Shown: in pieces, positions 21,065 to 32,382 of the stretch
Position numbering within the stretch: the stretch's first letter is position 1
How the letters are laid out: every line of letters starts with the position of its first letter
Source: Mermis nigrescens
Taxonomy: Eukaryota > Nematoda > Enoplea > Mermithida > Mermithidae
Length of the DNA stretch: 64,000 bases
Direction: 5' to 3'
Assembly (NCBI GenBank): GCA_036768485.1
Contig: JAVLUZ010000154.1
Location: 42,612,284 to 42,676,283, forward strand
Notes under the pieces: generated by a model
What the model was told of the DNA's origin: nothing
Database searches by the model: none
What the model saw: the letters and a program-made list of their open reading frames with translations, nothing else
Program-made: the position numbers and the translations under genes

Positions 21065-21117
21065 TGACGTCATTAGGGCAGTACCGTGGCAGGAGGGGTT
21101 TTGCTACACTGACGTCA
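21065..21117 (+). promoter_or_regulatory. Two CRE/ATF palindromes upstream of PC4-like gene
   Basis: The full 8-bp palindrome TGACGTCA occurs at 21,065-21,072 and again at 21,110-21,117, each followed by TTA. They lie 131 and 86 bp upstream of the ATG at 21,196. This octamer is the known binding site of CREB/ATF bZIP factors. ATTCAGT (around 21,178) is close to an arthropod-type initiator. Use as a promoter is inferred. Confidence 0.45.
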
Positions 21118-21195
21118 TTATGCAGTATATGCGATTTTCAAGCTCATTTAGCTCATTGTTCGTTCCAACCCCTTACCATTCAGTACGCTTCAGCT

Positions 21196-22236
21196 ATGTC
21201 TTTCTCTAGAATGTCGAACAGAGTTGAATTTAGCCTCGGAAACAACATGTATTGCATAGTTTTCAAGTGGAAAGGTGTTACTAGCATTGGATTTCGTGTG
21301 TGTCAAAATTTTTGGAAAATTGCCCCTTTACACTACGACTCACGGCATTAACTTGATGCGCTTTCAGTACAATAAGCTAGTTAATTTGTCGGATAGGTGT
21401 TTTAATGCCTTGATGTTTAACGTTCCAATGGAGACAGTAGATTTGGGCTATGAAACCTATGTTTCGATTGACAAGGAGAACAAGCTCGTGGTATTGGAAA
21501 ACGATAGTAAGAAACAAAAAATTGAGCTGACACCCACCCAGTGTCAGGCGTGGCACAGGCAGAAGGACGATATTGCTAAAGCTGTCCTCGGTATAGCAGG
21601 TACTTGCGTAATTTGCATATTTTCTTACTTTTTATTTCTATGTAGAGCCTAATTTTAGGAATCTTAGAGGCCGTGAAAGTACCAACGTCAAAAACACGTA
21701 ATAACCTTTTTGATTTTAAGTCTTAGTAGCTCGCGTTTATTTTTTAGGCGATTCCTCAAAGCCACTAAAATTTATAAAACTCGACAATGATGAAGATACT
21801 CAAAGTGAATGCTTAAATTTAAGTGTGTGCTTTTCAATTTAAATTGTTATTAATATTTAGGCGACCCAGTGATGGCGAAAACGAGCGCTGCTACATCTGT
21901 TCCCAGTGAGAACATGCAAAGTAAACCATTAAACCAGATATATCAGCTCTGTAACGCTAGTGTAACTCATTTTCAACAATACCCTTCTAGGTTGCGTAAT
22001 TTATGAGCACACTCTTTATTTTAGGCAAGGGGAATATAACCGCCGCCAGCGCTGATCTTTTGAGTGAGTTTTATTTTCATTTTTCTAAAATTTATACTCA
22101 TTTAAATTCGCAATTAGGTCAGAACGATAGTCAAAAAGATCAGGTGGAGGATGCTGTTTTTCCCTATTTGCAGCCCCATGGTGGCAATTGGGATCGTTAT
22201 CCCAATGTTCTCTTTTTTCCGAGTCAGCCGCAGTGA
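21196..22236 (+). CDS. Compact six-exon gene with PC4-like region
   Basis: Proposed exons: 21,196-21,297, 21,368-21,599, 21,748-21,804, 21,861-21,920, 22,025-22,063 and 22,118-22,236 (stop TGA). All five introns are GT..AG, 54-148 bp long. The last four all split a codon after its first base, and the frame stays open, which is strong internal support. Exons 1-2 contain NRVEFSLGNNMYCIVFKWKG and YETYVSIDKENKLVVLEND then IELTPTQCQAW. This resembles the beta-strand/helix pattern of the PC4/p15 ssDNA-binding transcription coactivator fold, including the LT-x-Q-x-W-like segment. Exons 3-6 encode an acidic, Ser/Gln-rich tail ending PNVLFFPSQPQ. PC4-like proteins bind single-stranded DNA in the nucleus. 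The assignment is by pattern only. The gene may belong to a viral-like block with the capsid-type fragment just upstream. Confidence 0.55.
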
Positions 22237-22384
22237 TTCGCCATTAAAAGCACTAGCCAATGGGGCGCTTCGCTGCCCCATCTGCTAGAGTGTTTGTAAA
22301 CAAATAATATCTTAACCAGTAAATAGTATAAAAAATTGAATGACTCTGCAATGGATCGGCGAGCGGTTTTTATATTTTTTATAT

Positions 22385-23170
22385 CTAGCTGAGCTGACCG
22401 GCGTTGCCCTGGTTGAACTTAGGCCTGATAGCTGTATGGGATTGAGATGTCTTGTATTTTTTTATTTTTCGGGACTTTTGATGTTTTTGGGATATTTATA
22501 AAAAAATTGTTGGTAAAAACATATTATATTTTTTAAATTTTTTAAAACTGTCTTTTGTCAATCATTTCTTTGATTAAATCCATATTTCTGACGTTATAGA
22601 ATTGTCCTGAGAATTCTTTATCCTAAATCATATTTTTGATGTTCTGGGATGTTCTGGAAATTATACCATTAGATGTTTTGGGATGTTTAAAAATTTTGTT
22701 TGATCATAACCATATTTTTAACGTTTTGGAATATGAAAAAAACTTTTTTGGTCCAAAACCATACTTTTGATGTTTTAAGAGGTTTAAAAATTTTTTTTTG
22801 GTCAAAACCATATTTTTGATGTTTTGGGGTGTTTAAAAATTTTTTTTAGTCAAAACCATTTTTTTGATGTTTTGGGATGCTCAAACATTTTTTTGGTGCA
22901 AACCATATTTTTGATGTTCTGGGACACCAATCTTACAGCACAGGATATGTTATAGCACTGGGTATGGTATATCACGTCCTATCTTGTAGCATGGGGTATG
23001 TTATATCACGTCCTATCCTGTAACACTAGGTATGTTATATCACGTCCTATCTTATAGCATGGGGCATGTCATATCACGTCCTATTGCATAGCATTGGATA
23101 TGTTACATAACGTCCTATTATATAGCATTGAGTATGTTGTATCACGTCCTATCTTATAGCGTCGGGTTCA
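22385..23170 (+). repeat. Dispersed repeat (unsplit copy of LTR target)
   Basis: Begins CTAGCTGAGCTGACC and contains a ladder of imperfect CATATTTTTGATGTTTTGGG units (22,460-22,920), then a 34-bp tandem array. The same sequence in inverted orientation forms both flanks of the LTR retrotransposon (41,629-41,898 and 56,807-57,136). This copy therefore shows the pre-insertion state of the target. Repeat class unknown. Confidence 0.8.
22940..23165 (+). repeat. 34-bp tandem array
   Basis: About six units of 34 bp built on GTATGTTATATCACGTCC followed by TATCTTATAGCAT. Unit ends show a few substitutions each. It is the distal part of the dispersed repeat starting at 22,385. Confidence 0.85.
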
Positions 23171-24700
23171 ACTTTGTACAATGTTCAACTTTGCCCATAT
23201 TGTAAACAAATGCAAAAAGTTGCATAGTAAATTAGCCGCTAGAAGCAAAAACATTTGGATTTGTATTTTCGAAAGCCGCATGTTTGCTGCTTTCTTTCGA
23301 AAGCCGCATGTTTGCTGCTTTCGATTGCTTCGCATTAAATTTCACGCGCGCTGGTTTACAAGGTCAAAAATTTTGACTTGGTGCAAGCTCTTTTTCAGTG
23401 ATTAATCATGTTTTTAAGTACCCGTACGTGATTTCCTTTCAGCCCGTCTCATACATGTTTTATGATGCCAGATCGTGTATTTAAAGTAGCAAATATGGAA
23501 TCAGCGGTCCCAGAAACCTCACGGACCAAATTTTGGAAGCAACAGTCAATCTGTGCTTCTGCAAAAAGACAAAACCTAAATTTTACGCTATGCATAGGGT
23601 ACCTTTGGGCTCCCGTATCTCAGAAACCAATCCGTGAATTTTCTTCAAATTGTACAGTAAGGTCAGTCATAAGATATCCAATAATTGGTGAAAACTTTAA
23701 AAAAATTTATCCACTGCGATTTGAGATATTTGATAAAATACACTTGTAAATCACGTTTTTCTTGCGGCATCACATCAGTTTACACTGTAGTGTAAAGTGG
23801 TTCACACCAGTCGATAGCGCCTAAAAAGTTGATCTAGGGTGGCTTTAAAATTTTACCCTGCGGCAATTGCATAAGCGGCTAGAGCTACCAAAACCTTTTA
23901 CATAAATCCGTAGTTTCCGGGTTTCAGGAGTCCGATCGAGCCATTTAAACAAAAAATTGTAATTAGCGCCCGAGAATAACCATTGAGTGAAAATATAAGT
24001 ATCACAAAATTATCCAGTAAAAACTTTTTGCCTCACACGCACACACACACTTACACACAACTCGAAATTAATATTATAGATGTTCCTAGTTGATGTATTT
24101 TGATTAGCTGTAGTTGGGTAGTACTTTACAATTTAATGATGTAAGCCGTTTATGCGCGTATATTATGCCTTTTCTTAGATGACGTGTCTTAATTAGTTTT
24201 AGTATAATACGTATTATTTTTTATTGCGGGGGTGCTGCGTTTAAACGTATAGCAATTTTAGCGCAAATAGTGCTCGATATTTTGATGACGTATTTTAATT
24301 CAGTCGTAGCTCGTTATCTCCTCTAGGCGCCCAAACGTGCGCTCATTAAATATCTAGCATCATTTTCAAACACATGTACCCCAGCAATAAGAGCTCTTAG
24401 CCCAAGTCTGTTTTTGTATATCCGGCTAATTGAAGAACCATTAATCATTTTTAAACATACCCACAACGTTGCAACTTAGTTTAAAATTTCTGCTTACGAC
24501 GAGTCATTAATCAGCAATTGTGATTAATCACACAGGCTCAATTCTTAGCGCTTTATAAAAAGCAATTACTAGTTACTTTAGTAGACCCTCGGCTTAAAGA
24601 GGATTATAACCCCCTTCTTATGTGTCATAAAAACCCATTTATTTGCGCACATTGTTTGTTTCCCGAATGAAAATTAAAGTTTTTTTGTGCCGAGTAAATT
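23171..24700. other. Non-coding stretch
   Basis: No convincing gene. A small palindromic fragment of the Helitron-like array is at about 23,775-23,812 (GTTTACACTGTAGTGTAAAG). AAAGCCGCATGTTTGCTGC is directly repeated near 23,273 and 23,300. A short CACACA run is at about 24,040. An open segment at 23,462-23,749 has no recognisable domain. Confidence 0.4.
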
Positions 24701-24710
24701 CTTATTGCTT

Positions 24711-25428
24711 TCATTGGAAAGAAGGAGTCAGAAAAAAGTTGTCACGATTACCCAATGTAATTTTGTTTAAACACGAATAATTTACAATTTGCCAATCGAT
24801 ATTAGGCGCGTGGCGTTTCATTTCCAATTTATACAAATTAATACGATCAGGAACAATATAATCGACAAATTCTTCATCATCGTCATAAATTTGATTCAAG
24901 TTAAAACAAACATCAACCATATTATCGCGCTGCTTCAAACACAAATTGTGAATGATATCTTCGAAACACTTTCGTATTAATCGTTTTTGAAGGAGATTTT
25001 CGGATAGACATTCATCAGCAAAATCAAGTGACAATAAAGTTAAACGCGTACAATTTAAATAAGTATTACACAATATAGAGTCATATTCTCTCGGCACAAT
25101 TACCGTATTTAAAATAATCTTTTCCGGATTTAAGCATCGAATAAATTCAGGAAAATGCGTGTTAAGATGCACATGCGTCATGGTGAGCATCTTAATCGGT
25201 TTGACCACCGCCGTCGGCCAAAATGTCAACTTTAATCTAGCATCGTGTAGAACCAACGATCGTTTTTTCCAAATCAATTTCCAAAAACCGATCTAAAATA
25301 CGACATCTCCAATATGCATTAATTTCGACGTTTGACAATGATAATGTCTCCGGATTTGATCTTTCCAGTGCATCCCGCATGTACTGATGATATTTTCCTT
25401 TCAGCATGCAGTTTCCTCGAAACCGCAC
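24711..25428 (-). pseudogene. LRR/F-box-like protein gene with one frameshift
   Basis: Two overlapping open frames form one continuous protein of about 240 residues if one base is restored in the run of A near 25,265. The first part has NPETLSLSNVEINAYWRCRI then LDRFLEIDLE. The second has RSLVLHDARLKLTFWP, IKMLTMTHVHLNTHFPEF, LNPEKIILNTVIV and LTLLSLDFADECL. The repeated L-x-L-x(2-3)-x-I/V strands spaced about 25-30 residues resemble leucine-rich repeats of invertebrate F-box/LRR proteins. No F-box is visible in this piece. The acidic stretch YDDDEEF lies near the end. The break is in a homopolymer, so it may be real decay or an assembly indel. Function not assigned. Confidence 0.45.
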
Positions 25429-25570
25429 AAAGGTTGATATACAGGCAATAGTTTAGGCTGCACTAACAAAACTTGAATGCGTCCAAACGTATTTCACGTC
25501 TAACCTGCATTTTGGATTACATGCTAACTTATGCACAAATGTTATCTTTTTTGCAAGATAAATTCCTATC

Positions 25571-25722
25571 AAAAAGATAAAGATAAAGATAAAGATAGTC
25601 TGTGATTTTTCCAAAAGATAAAGATAAAGATAAAGATAAAAAAATCGTCAAGATAAAGATAAAGATATTTTTATCTTTATCTTTATCTTGCTAAAAGATA
25701 AAGATAAAGATATCTTTTACAA
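25571..25722. repeat. AAGATA hexamer repeat with inverted segment
   Basis: Four blocks of AAAGAT/AAGATA repeats, one of which (around 25,668-25,688) is inverted as TATCTTTATCTTTATC. The array can therefore form hairpins. It lies directly before Helitron-like copy F. Confidence 0.9.
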
Positions 25723-25752
25723 CACTAGTGACTACACCCTCATTTTTCACAC

Positions 25753-27020
25753 GCCGCAGAATATACTTCGATTTTTGCGTTATTTAGGGGAAGTCTAAAT
25801 GTGTAGAAACATTCCTACGGCTTTTGCGCATATAGGGAATTATCCCTTGTCCCCTCCTTTTACATCCTTATCAATGAAGAAATTTAAGTATATTTACTTT
25901 TTTGTTCCATCGGATCATTTTTCTTTGCTATTTCCCTTCTTTTTTTAATACTTCAAGCCATATATCCATAGGTGGGCAGCGCCAAAATTCTGCGGGGGGC
26001 AAATAGCTGAAGAAATTTCTTCTTCCGTCTCGAATCCTTTACACTAAAATGATCAAGATAAAGAAATATTGCGTTAAAAGAGAAAAAATTTTACCTTTGA
26101 GATATTGTAGCCCTCTACATTATAAAACCAATTGAACTGCACAGAAACCAAAATTGAGCTAGATAAGCTTTAGGACACGCTAACAGTAAAAACCCGCATA
26201 CTTTACGTTTTTGTGCAACATCCATTGAATGTAAAGAAATTTTGAGGTCAGATTCGTAATCTACAATTGAGGGGCACCATTTAAAAAATTGGCACTCCGC
26301 AAATTGTTTGATACCCAATGCTCTGGGCGGAAAAGTGCTTCTCGGTGTAAACTTTACACTTGTGCTAATACCGCAATATTGGGTGTACAGAAACAAAATA
26401 AAGTAGGATCTGTAACGCTAAGGTGAGGGTACATTTTAAGCATAATTAGCATGTTCCGCCTACTTAGCGGAGTAGCTGGAGAAATTTCGTTTTTGGTCTC
26501 GAAGCCTTTACACTAAATCAATCACAGATCAAGAAATATTGCGGCAAAAAAGAAAAAAAATCGGTTTTGAGATATTGCAACCTTCTACATTATTAAACTA
26601 ATTGGACTGCACAGAAACAAAAATTGAGTTACGAGTAGATAAGCTGAAGGACATGCAAAGAGTAAAAAACACGTATACTTTACACTTTTGTGTAACAAAT
26701 ATTGAGTGTAAAGAAATTTTAAGTTCAGATTCGTAATATACAACTCGAGGGCAACATTTTAAAAAACATTGGCCCTCCGTAAATTATTTGATTTTTCGGT
26801 TCACACTTTACACACTCATTGCTTACTCGGTATTGAGTGTAAACAAAAAAGACGGGCATCGAATTTTTTGATTATTCATCGATTAAAAAAACTCGCACCT
26901 CCTAGGTGTGTGCCGTTGTTGTTGTGAGGGGGGACACAAATTTCGCACTCGCTGTGATAAACATATAAGAAAAAAGAATTGTCAAGTATATTATTGGTAG
27001 CGCTATCGCACTACCTATGA
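25753..27020 (-). mobile_element. Helitron-like element, internally deleted copy F
   Basis: Minus orientation. The head is at 27,020 (…GCACTACCTATGA on the plus strand, followed by T). The inner copy of the 175-180 bp 3' repeat is retained at 25,753-25,930 (GCCGCAGAATATAC ... TTTCTTTGCTA). The array between carries TTTACAC/GTGTAAA pairs. A short fragment of hAT-type MITE (CATAGGTGGGCAGCG, from 25,967) is inserted in it. The outer 3' repeat and most of the long array are absent. Confidence 0.6.
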
Positions 27021-28156
27021 TTTTCTGATCTCAATGCAGACTTGACAAATTACCAGTCACGTACTCCTATGTTTTTATGGTGAAAGTATAGAGAGTATAG
27101 GATAGTGAATCTGCAGGCATAGTCCACGCTAGCGCTTCTCATGGATGCAAGCCTGATTGGCTGTGAGGTCCATTGATAGCGAAGGGGTGGATTGCATGTC
27201 TTTATATCAATAACGAATTGACGGATTTCCGTTTTGGAGACGCAGATTTGTAACTTTTCGAGTACTACACCGTTTTTGATGCGGTAAAAAGCAATCGACT
27301 TGCTAACGCTCGTAGCGTGTAGCGACATTCGCTAAAAATCGATAATCATAGTATCCCGGGGAAATCCTATTCCAACCTCTCACCCCCTTCCCTCCTCCTC
27401 GGGCTTAGGGACAGGTCCAGTCTAGCCCGTCTATCCCTCATCACTACCTATGCTACAGCATTAATTCCTGGCACTACCCAGGAGAGCAAGTTTGGGCCCG
27501 CCCGCCTATGCTTGAGCAATGTATAAATTATATCATGTGGTGCCAGGCCAGGGACACACGCATAACTACTGACTATATAGTCAACAGTCCTCTATTCCCT
27601 CAGATATTCCTACTGTGACTCATTTTTGTTTGAATCTCATGCATAAAAATGTTGCATATAGAGATTATTCAAATTTTAGTTTTGCGCGCGTATTTTTCAA
27701 ATTATTTTATCGATTACATAAAGAAATCAAATTAAAACAAAATCGACTGGTCAAATCTGACCTTGTTATTGAATTATTCAACTAAATATACAGCTTTACC
27801 TCGAGAGAAAAGTTAGTCTGCACATAGAAGCATGTATGACAAATTTTCAGCGTAACATGCATCCTTATTTTTCCTTAAATACCATAAATATAATCAAATA
27901 ATCAAAATATATAACATTTGACTTATTTAATAATTATCGTCAAAATTGTACGGATACCAACTGTGTACTACATTTTCTAACCTCAAAAGTACCTGCAACT
28001 AGATTATTTATCACAGTCCCACAAACTTTACGCCAGATTTAGTTTCCAATCCGGTTAAAGGTGAGTAGATACGTGATTTGTAAGCTTTTTGATGTCTCAC
28101 ATTCAGACGATAATTAACTAACTTGCTCAGCACTTACACACACATATATTTAATGA
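27021..28156. other. Non-coding stretch between two Helitron-like copies
   Basis: No assignable gene. An open segment on the minus strand (27,328-27,050) includes EKLQICVSKTEIRQFVID but matches nothing I know. 27,355-27,600 is GC-rich (GGTCCAGTCTAGCCCG, GGGCCCGCCCGCC) and may be the end of another repeat. The remainder is AT-rich. Confidence 0.4.
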
Positions 28157-30930
28157 CTAGCAAAGAAAAATGCTCCGATGGAACAAAAAAGATGAATATA
28201 CTCGGAATTGTGGATTATTAAGGATGTAAAAGGAGGGGACTAGGAAAAATCTACCTAAAGTCGCAAAATCTGCTAAAAATCAGACTTTCTCTGAGCAACG
28301 CAAAAAATCGAAGTATATTCTGCGGCCTCTAAAAAAGTGTCTTTTTTAAATAATGTTCAAAGTTTCAGATAAGTGTGTATAAACGAAATCTATCAAGGTT
28401 ACTTTTTAAATTGCTGGCACCTGATTGATAGAAAACTAAGTGGTATTGTATTTAAAGTTGTTCTATTTTGTTATGAGCATTATAGCAAGCAAAGCAGGGG
28501 CCGATTGATTAGTGCACACAATCGTTACGGGCATGCTAGTGTATCTACATTTAGTCTGTTTCAAGTCAACTTACGCGTTTCCTACTGTTTTAAACCAACC
28601 ATGTCTCCAATTGTCTTCGATGTTTGTTATTTCATTCAATTGGCTTAGAAAGACTGTTAGTTTACTCAATATCATTTCCCATAGCTACTGCATAGCTAAC
28701 GTGCTGCTTTTTCAATCATTTTAATGGTCAAATATATATTTTGATCTGTTGGCCGCAGAATATACTTCGATTTTTTGCGTTGCTTAGAGAAAGTCTATTT
28801 TTAGCAGATTTTGCGACTTTAGGTAACTTTTTCCTAGTCCCCTCCTTTTACATCCTTAATAATCCACAATTCCAAGTATATTCATCTTTTTTGTTCCATC
28901 GGAGCATTTTTCTTTGCTAGTACCATACTTTTAATTAGCATGATTTGAGTACATCAGTCAATAAACACATACAGTAACATGCCACAATAATGACAGCAGT
29001 CCAAGAACACGGAAAACAATATTGTTCTTAACATCAGCATTATCCTTTTCAAACAAGACAACCTTACATTATTTTAACAGATCAAAGTTTTTCAGCATTA
29101 ACTTTACGCAAATATCAAGTGTAAGGAACACTAACGCTCAGATTTGGAAGTAAAATAAATTTGTAGTATAAACTACATTCAAACAACAAATGATTAGTGC
29201 AAACTTTACACACCTACTAAGTGTAGAGAAAACTAACAGTCAGATTCCCAATTCTGATTTTACATTGAACATTTTGAAAAAAATTAAGCTTCCGCAAGGC
29301 TCCAGAACAAGAGATGCAGTGTAAACTTTACACAACCACAGAGTTTAAAGAAATTTTCAGTCGGATTCGTAATTCTGATATTACTCTGATATTACGATCA
29401 ACATTTATGAAAAAATTAAGTCTCCACAATGGCCCAAGGACAAATAAATATCAGATGTAAACCACTTTACACCACTGTTTAGTGCAAACAAACTGGCGTA
29501 TCACATTTGGTTTCTGATCATTTTTAGGCTTGATATTATGTCTAGACTCATAACACAGAACTTGGCAGAAAAAAACAAGACAGAAACACGTTTAACTCCC
29601 CCATTTTTTTGACTTTACACCTCCCGAAAAAGCTAAATATTGATGTAAACAAACGCTATTCGCTGTGAAGCGTACCCCGTAGAAAGTACTTTATTTGTAT
29701 CCTATTCGACCTCGCCCGACTTCTGAACAGAGAAAGAGGTGAAAAAAATGGACAAACACGTATTTTCCACTGTCCACCACATTGTAAACTTTTAAAATCT
29801 GAACCTAACGCCCCATCTAAATGTAAATGAATTCGGTTCGCGCCAGTTTGTTGCCCTTTGATTGTAGTAAGTTTGTATACGCCAAACTTATGTTCCGCTA
29901 CATATTTGATATGATTTACCAATTAAATACGAAAAAAACATGTTTTTCGCCCATTTTACACCTCAGATTTCGAATTTTACACCCCCATAAACAACTCAAT
30001 ATTACGTTTTTTATCAACGCGGTTTGCTTCGACGTGTAGCCCTTGAAGGTTACTTTATTTTTATCTATTTAATTTATCCTAACTCATAACCGAAAAAGTT
30101 GGCAGAGAAATCTTGGACAAAATCTGTTTTTTTACTTTCCACTAGAGTGTAAAGTTTAATTCTCTGGTACTGTGCATTGATTGTAGAAAAGTTTAAAGGT
30201 CAGATTCGTCATTCTGACCTTACGGAGAACATTTAAAAAGAATTCATCATCCACGACGCTCTGGGCGGAAAAACTTTTTTCAGTGTAAAGTTTACACCGG
30301 CACTAATAACGCAATATTGATTGTAAAGAAACAAAATAAATTTTTACGTGTAGCGCTTAGGAAGAGGCACATTTTAAAGGTAGTTACCACGTTCTGTCTA
30401 TCAAGTGGAGAATATGGCAGAGAAAAAATTATATTTTTTGTCCCAGACTCTTTACAATAAACCGCCTCTAAAGTTGAAAATATTACTTTTTTTAAAATAA
30501 AAAAAGTCTCCCTAGATTTTATAACCGTCTATCTTTTGAAACTAATCAGACTGCATAGAATGTAAAACTTAGTTAAATATGCTATGGCACATGAAAAGAG
30601 TAAAAAACCGTCTAATTTACACTCCTGTGCAACAACCAATGAGTGTAAAGAAATTTTAAGACCAGATTCATGACCTACTAATTAGGGAAAACATTTTACG
30701 AAAAAATTGGCCCTCCACAAATCATTTGAATTTTTGATGTAAACTTTACACACTCACGACGCGCTCGGTATTGAGTGTAAACAAGAAAAAATGGGGTCCT
30801 AAGTTTTTTTATTATCTACCTTTCAAAAAAAACCGCACCTTCCAGATGTGTGCCGTTATAGCTGTGAGGGGGGACATATTTTGGGGGTACTTAAGTATAT
30901 TATAGGTAAGCGCTAACGCGCTACCTATGA
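28157..30930 (-). mobile_element. Helitron-like element, copy B (complete)
   Basis: A 2.8-kb copy in minus orientation, flanked by A (3' side of the plus strand reads GA/TT) and T. The 3' CTAG end is at 28,157, with inverted repeats 28,157-28,327 and 28,751-28,920. The array runs 29,100-30,880 and the hairpin head is at 30,893-30,930. Sequence adjacent to the inner repeat (CTTTTAATTAGCATGATTT) is shared with copies A, C and D, while sequences outside both ends are not. That fixes the unit boundaries. Confidence 0.6.
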
Positions 30931-30954
30931 TTGCCCTTTTATGAGTAACCTCAG

Positions 30955-31006
30955 GAGTTAAAAGAATAGGGATATTTCGAACACTTGCTAAATTCACAGC
31001 AATAAT
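30955..31006 (+). CDS. Trypsin-like protease gene, candidate small exon
   Basis: A 52-bp segment between the acceptor TAACCTCAG and a perfect donor AAT/GTAAGT (31,007). It encodes VKRIGIFRTLAKFTAI and ends with two bases of a split codon. Those are completed by the next exon at 31,192 without a frame break. It lies 25 bp beyond the head of Helitron-like copy B. Position in the protein would be between AAHC and the LFG-YD strand. Supported by phase and splice sites, not by homology. Confidence 0.4.
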
Positions 31007-31191
31007 GTAAGTCAATGAGTCAAATTATTTAACAGAATTTTCGTGAAACATTGAAAGGACTAATCTATCAAATCTATGTTCAACTTGAATTTGAAACAGA
31101 TGTATGTGAACAAGTATTATGTACATACATAATTATATGTAATCGTAAAAGAGTATATAGAGAGAATAATTTTTTGTAGAATAAACTATAG

Positions 31192-31433
31192 CCCATTCGT
31201 GCTACTTTTTGGCATATACGATAGCAGAGTCCCTACGCATCGCACGCAAAGCAGAACAATCAAGCGAATATACGTTCATCCAACTTTTACTCGCGGTCAC
31301 AATGACTTAGCTCTCGTGGAAATGACGGAACCGGTCTATTTTGATCAATTTACGAGGCCAATTTGCTTGCCTCCTGCCAAAAATAAATACATTCGCTGGG
31401 ACTTCTGTTTACTATGCGGATGGAGCTACAAAG
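31192..31433 (+). CDS. Trypsin-like protease, Asp102 exon
   Basis: Second catalytic exon of an S1 serine protease, probably secreted. It starts after ACTATAG and ends at the donor CAAAG/GTCAGC. It encodes LLFGIYDSRVPTHRTQSRT, then YVHPTFTRGHNDLALVEM, with the catalytic Asp in HNDLAL. It then has YFDQFTRPICLPP and finally FCLLCGWSY, with the CGW of the GWG region. No stop or frameshift. It is a close paralogue of the broken exon at 14.17-14.40 kb on the other strand. The His exon of this gene was not found in the window upstream, so the gene is incomplete or rearranged. A degenerate MITE-like segment (CCCCAGAATACAAAATACC) follows the donor. Confidence 0.85.
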
Positions 31434-32103
31434 GTCAGCTGAACAAGGGGCTTGGTGGTGGCCCCAGAATACAAAATACCTCCGCAAATCATTCTAGATA
31501 CCAGGAACAAATTTCTTCAGTGCTTTTTGTGATTTAGCCCCATCAGACCTCAAAATTTTGTTGCTAATGCATGTTTATCCTAATCCAAATGAAACCGGAC
31601 AAGTACGGTATATGCAGCATTGTATTTAATTCTACTAGAGCGAGTGCAATTTTTTTGATCGCGACTTTCTGGTCTTGAAGACGAATATAACTCGTCCAGA
31701 AAACAGCAAAACGACATAAAATTCTCAAAAAATTTCACGTTAGTAAACGGCACGACATAAACAATTATTTTTAGTATTTTCGTTCTCTTTATAAACAATA
31801 TCACTGTCTCACTTCCATTTACGAGGCACTTCTTATTAAGCTAAACAATCACAAGATTGAGCCATTCCAAATTTTGTATTATTTAAATGGAAGTAACCTT
31901 GAATAAGTTATGAAGTATCCGTTGAAAACTGCCAAATCATTCGAAAAAGATCATGAATTAACAATCAGCAAAGTACGATATTCGTTTTATACATACACTA
32001 ATTTCATAACGATTTTAAGGTGGTGATTTGAACAGTCAAATGCAGTGTACTGAAGTTCGCATTCATGATCGAAAAGGGAATGATTCCAATTTCCTTTTTC
32101 TAG

Positions 32104-32138
32104 GCTATTACCAAGGAGGCTTCACGCTGTTCGGACCT
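32104..32138 (+). CDS. Trypsin-like protease gene, candidate 35-bp microexon
   Basis: A 35-bp segment between a strong acceptor (TTTCCTTTTTCTAG) and a perfect donor (CCT/GTAAGT). It completes the codon left open by the Asp exon (which ends after one base) and encodes YYQGGFTLFGP, finishing in phase 0. Its length and phases fit exactly between the upstream exon and the phase-0 exons at 57.8 and 58.7 kb. In S1 proteases this region follows GWG and leads to the loop before Cys201. Inference from splice signals and phase. Confidence 0.5.
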
Positions 32139-32229
32139 GTAAGTCTTCATTCTATCACAATCTTAAGTATTAATTCAAAGATAAATGTCTCCTAAAATGC
32201 TTGTATACTGCTCAGCAATCAGCCTAGTG

Positions 32230-32357
32230 CACACAAGGACCTCGGGCTTGGACTCCTGAATTTTAAATATCTCCGCAGACCCCCAGAACCGTATGTTTGG
32301 CGTTTTTTGCGATTTTTGCACTCGTAAACCCATAGGATTTGGTTGCTGCCCATTCAA
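32230..32357 (+). mobile_element. Degenerate hAT-type MITE remnant
   Basis: Starts near GTGCACACAAGGACCTCGGG and ends GGTTGCTGCCCATTC, with CCCCCAGAACC inside. Family resemblance only; no clear duplication. The CCCT array begins immediately after it. Confidence 0.4.
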
Positions 32358-32382
32358 TGTTTAGTGAATTCAATGTTTAGTG

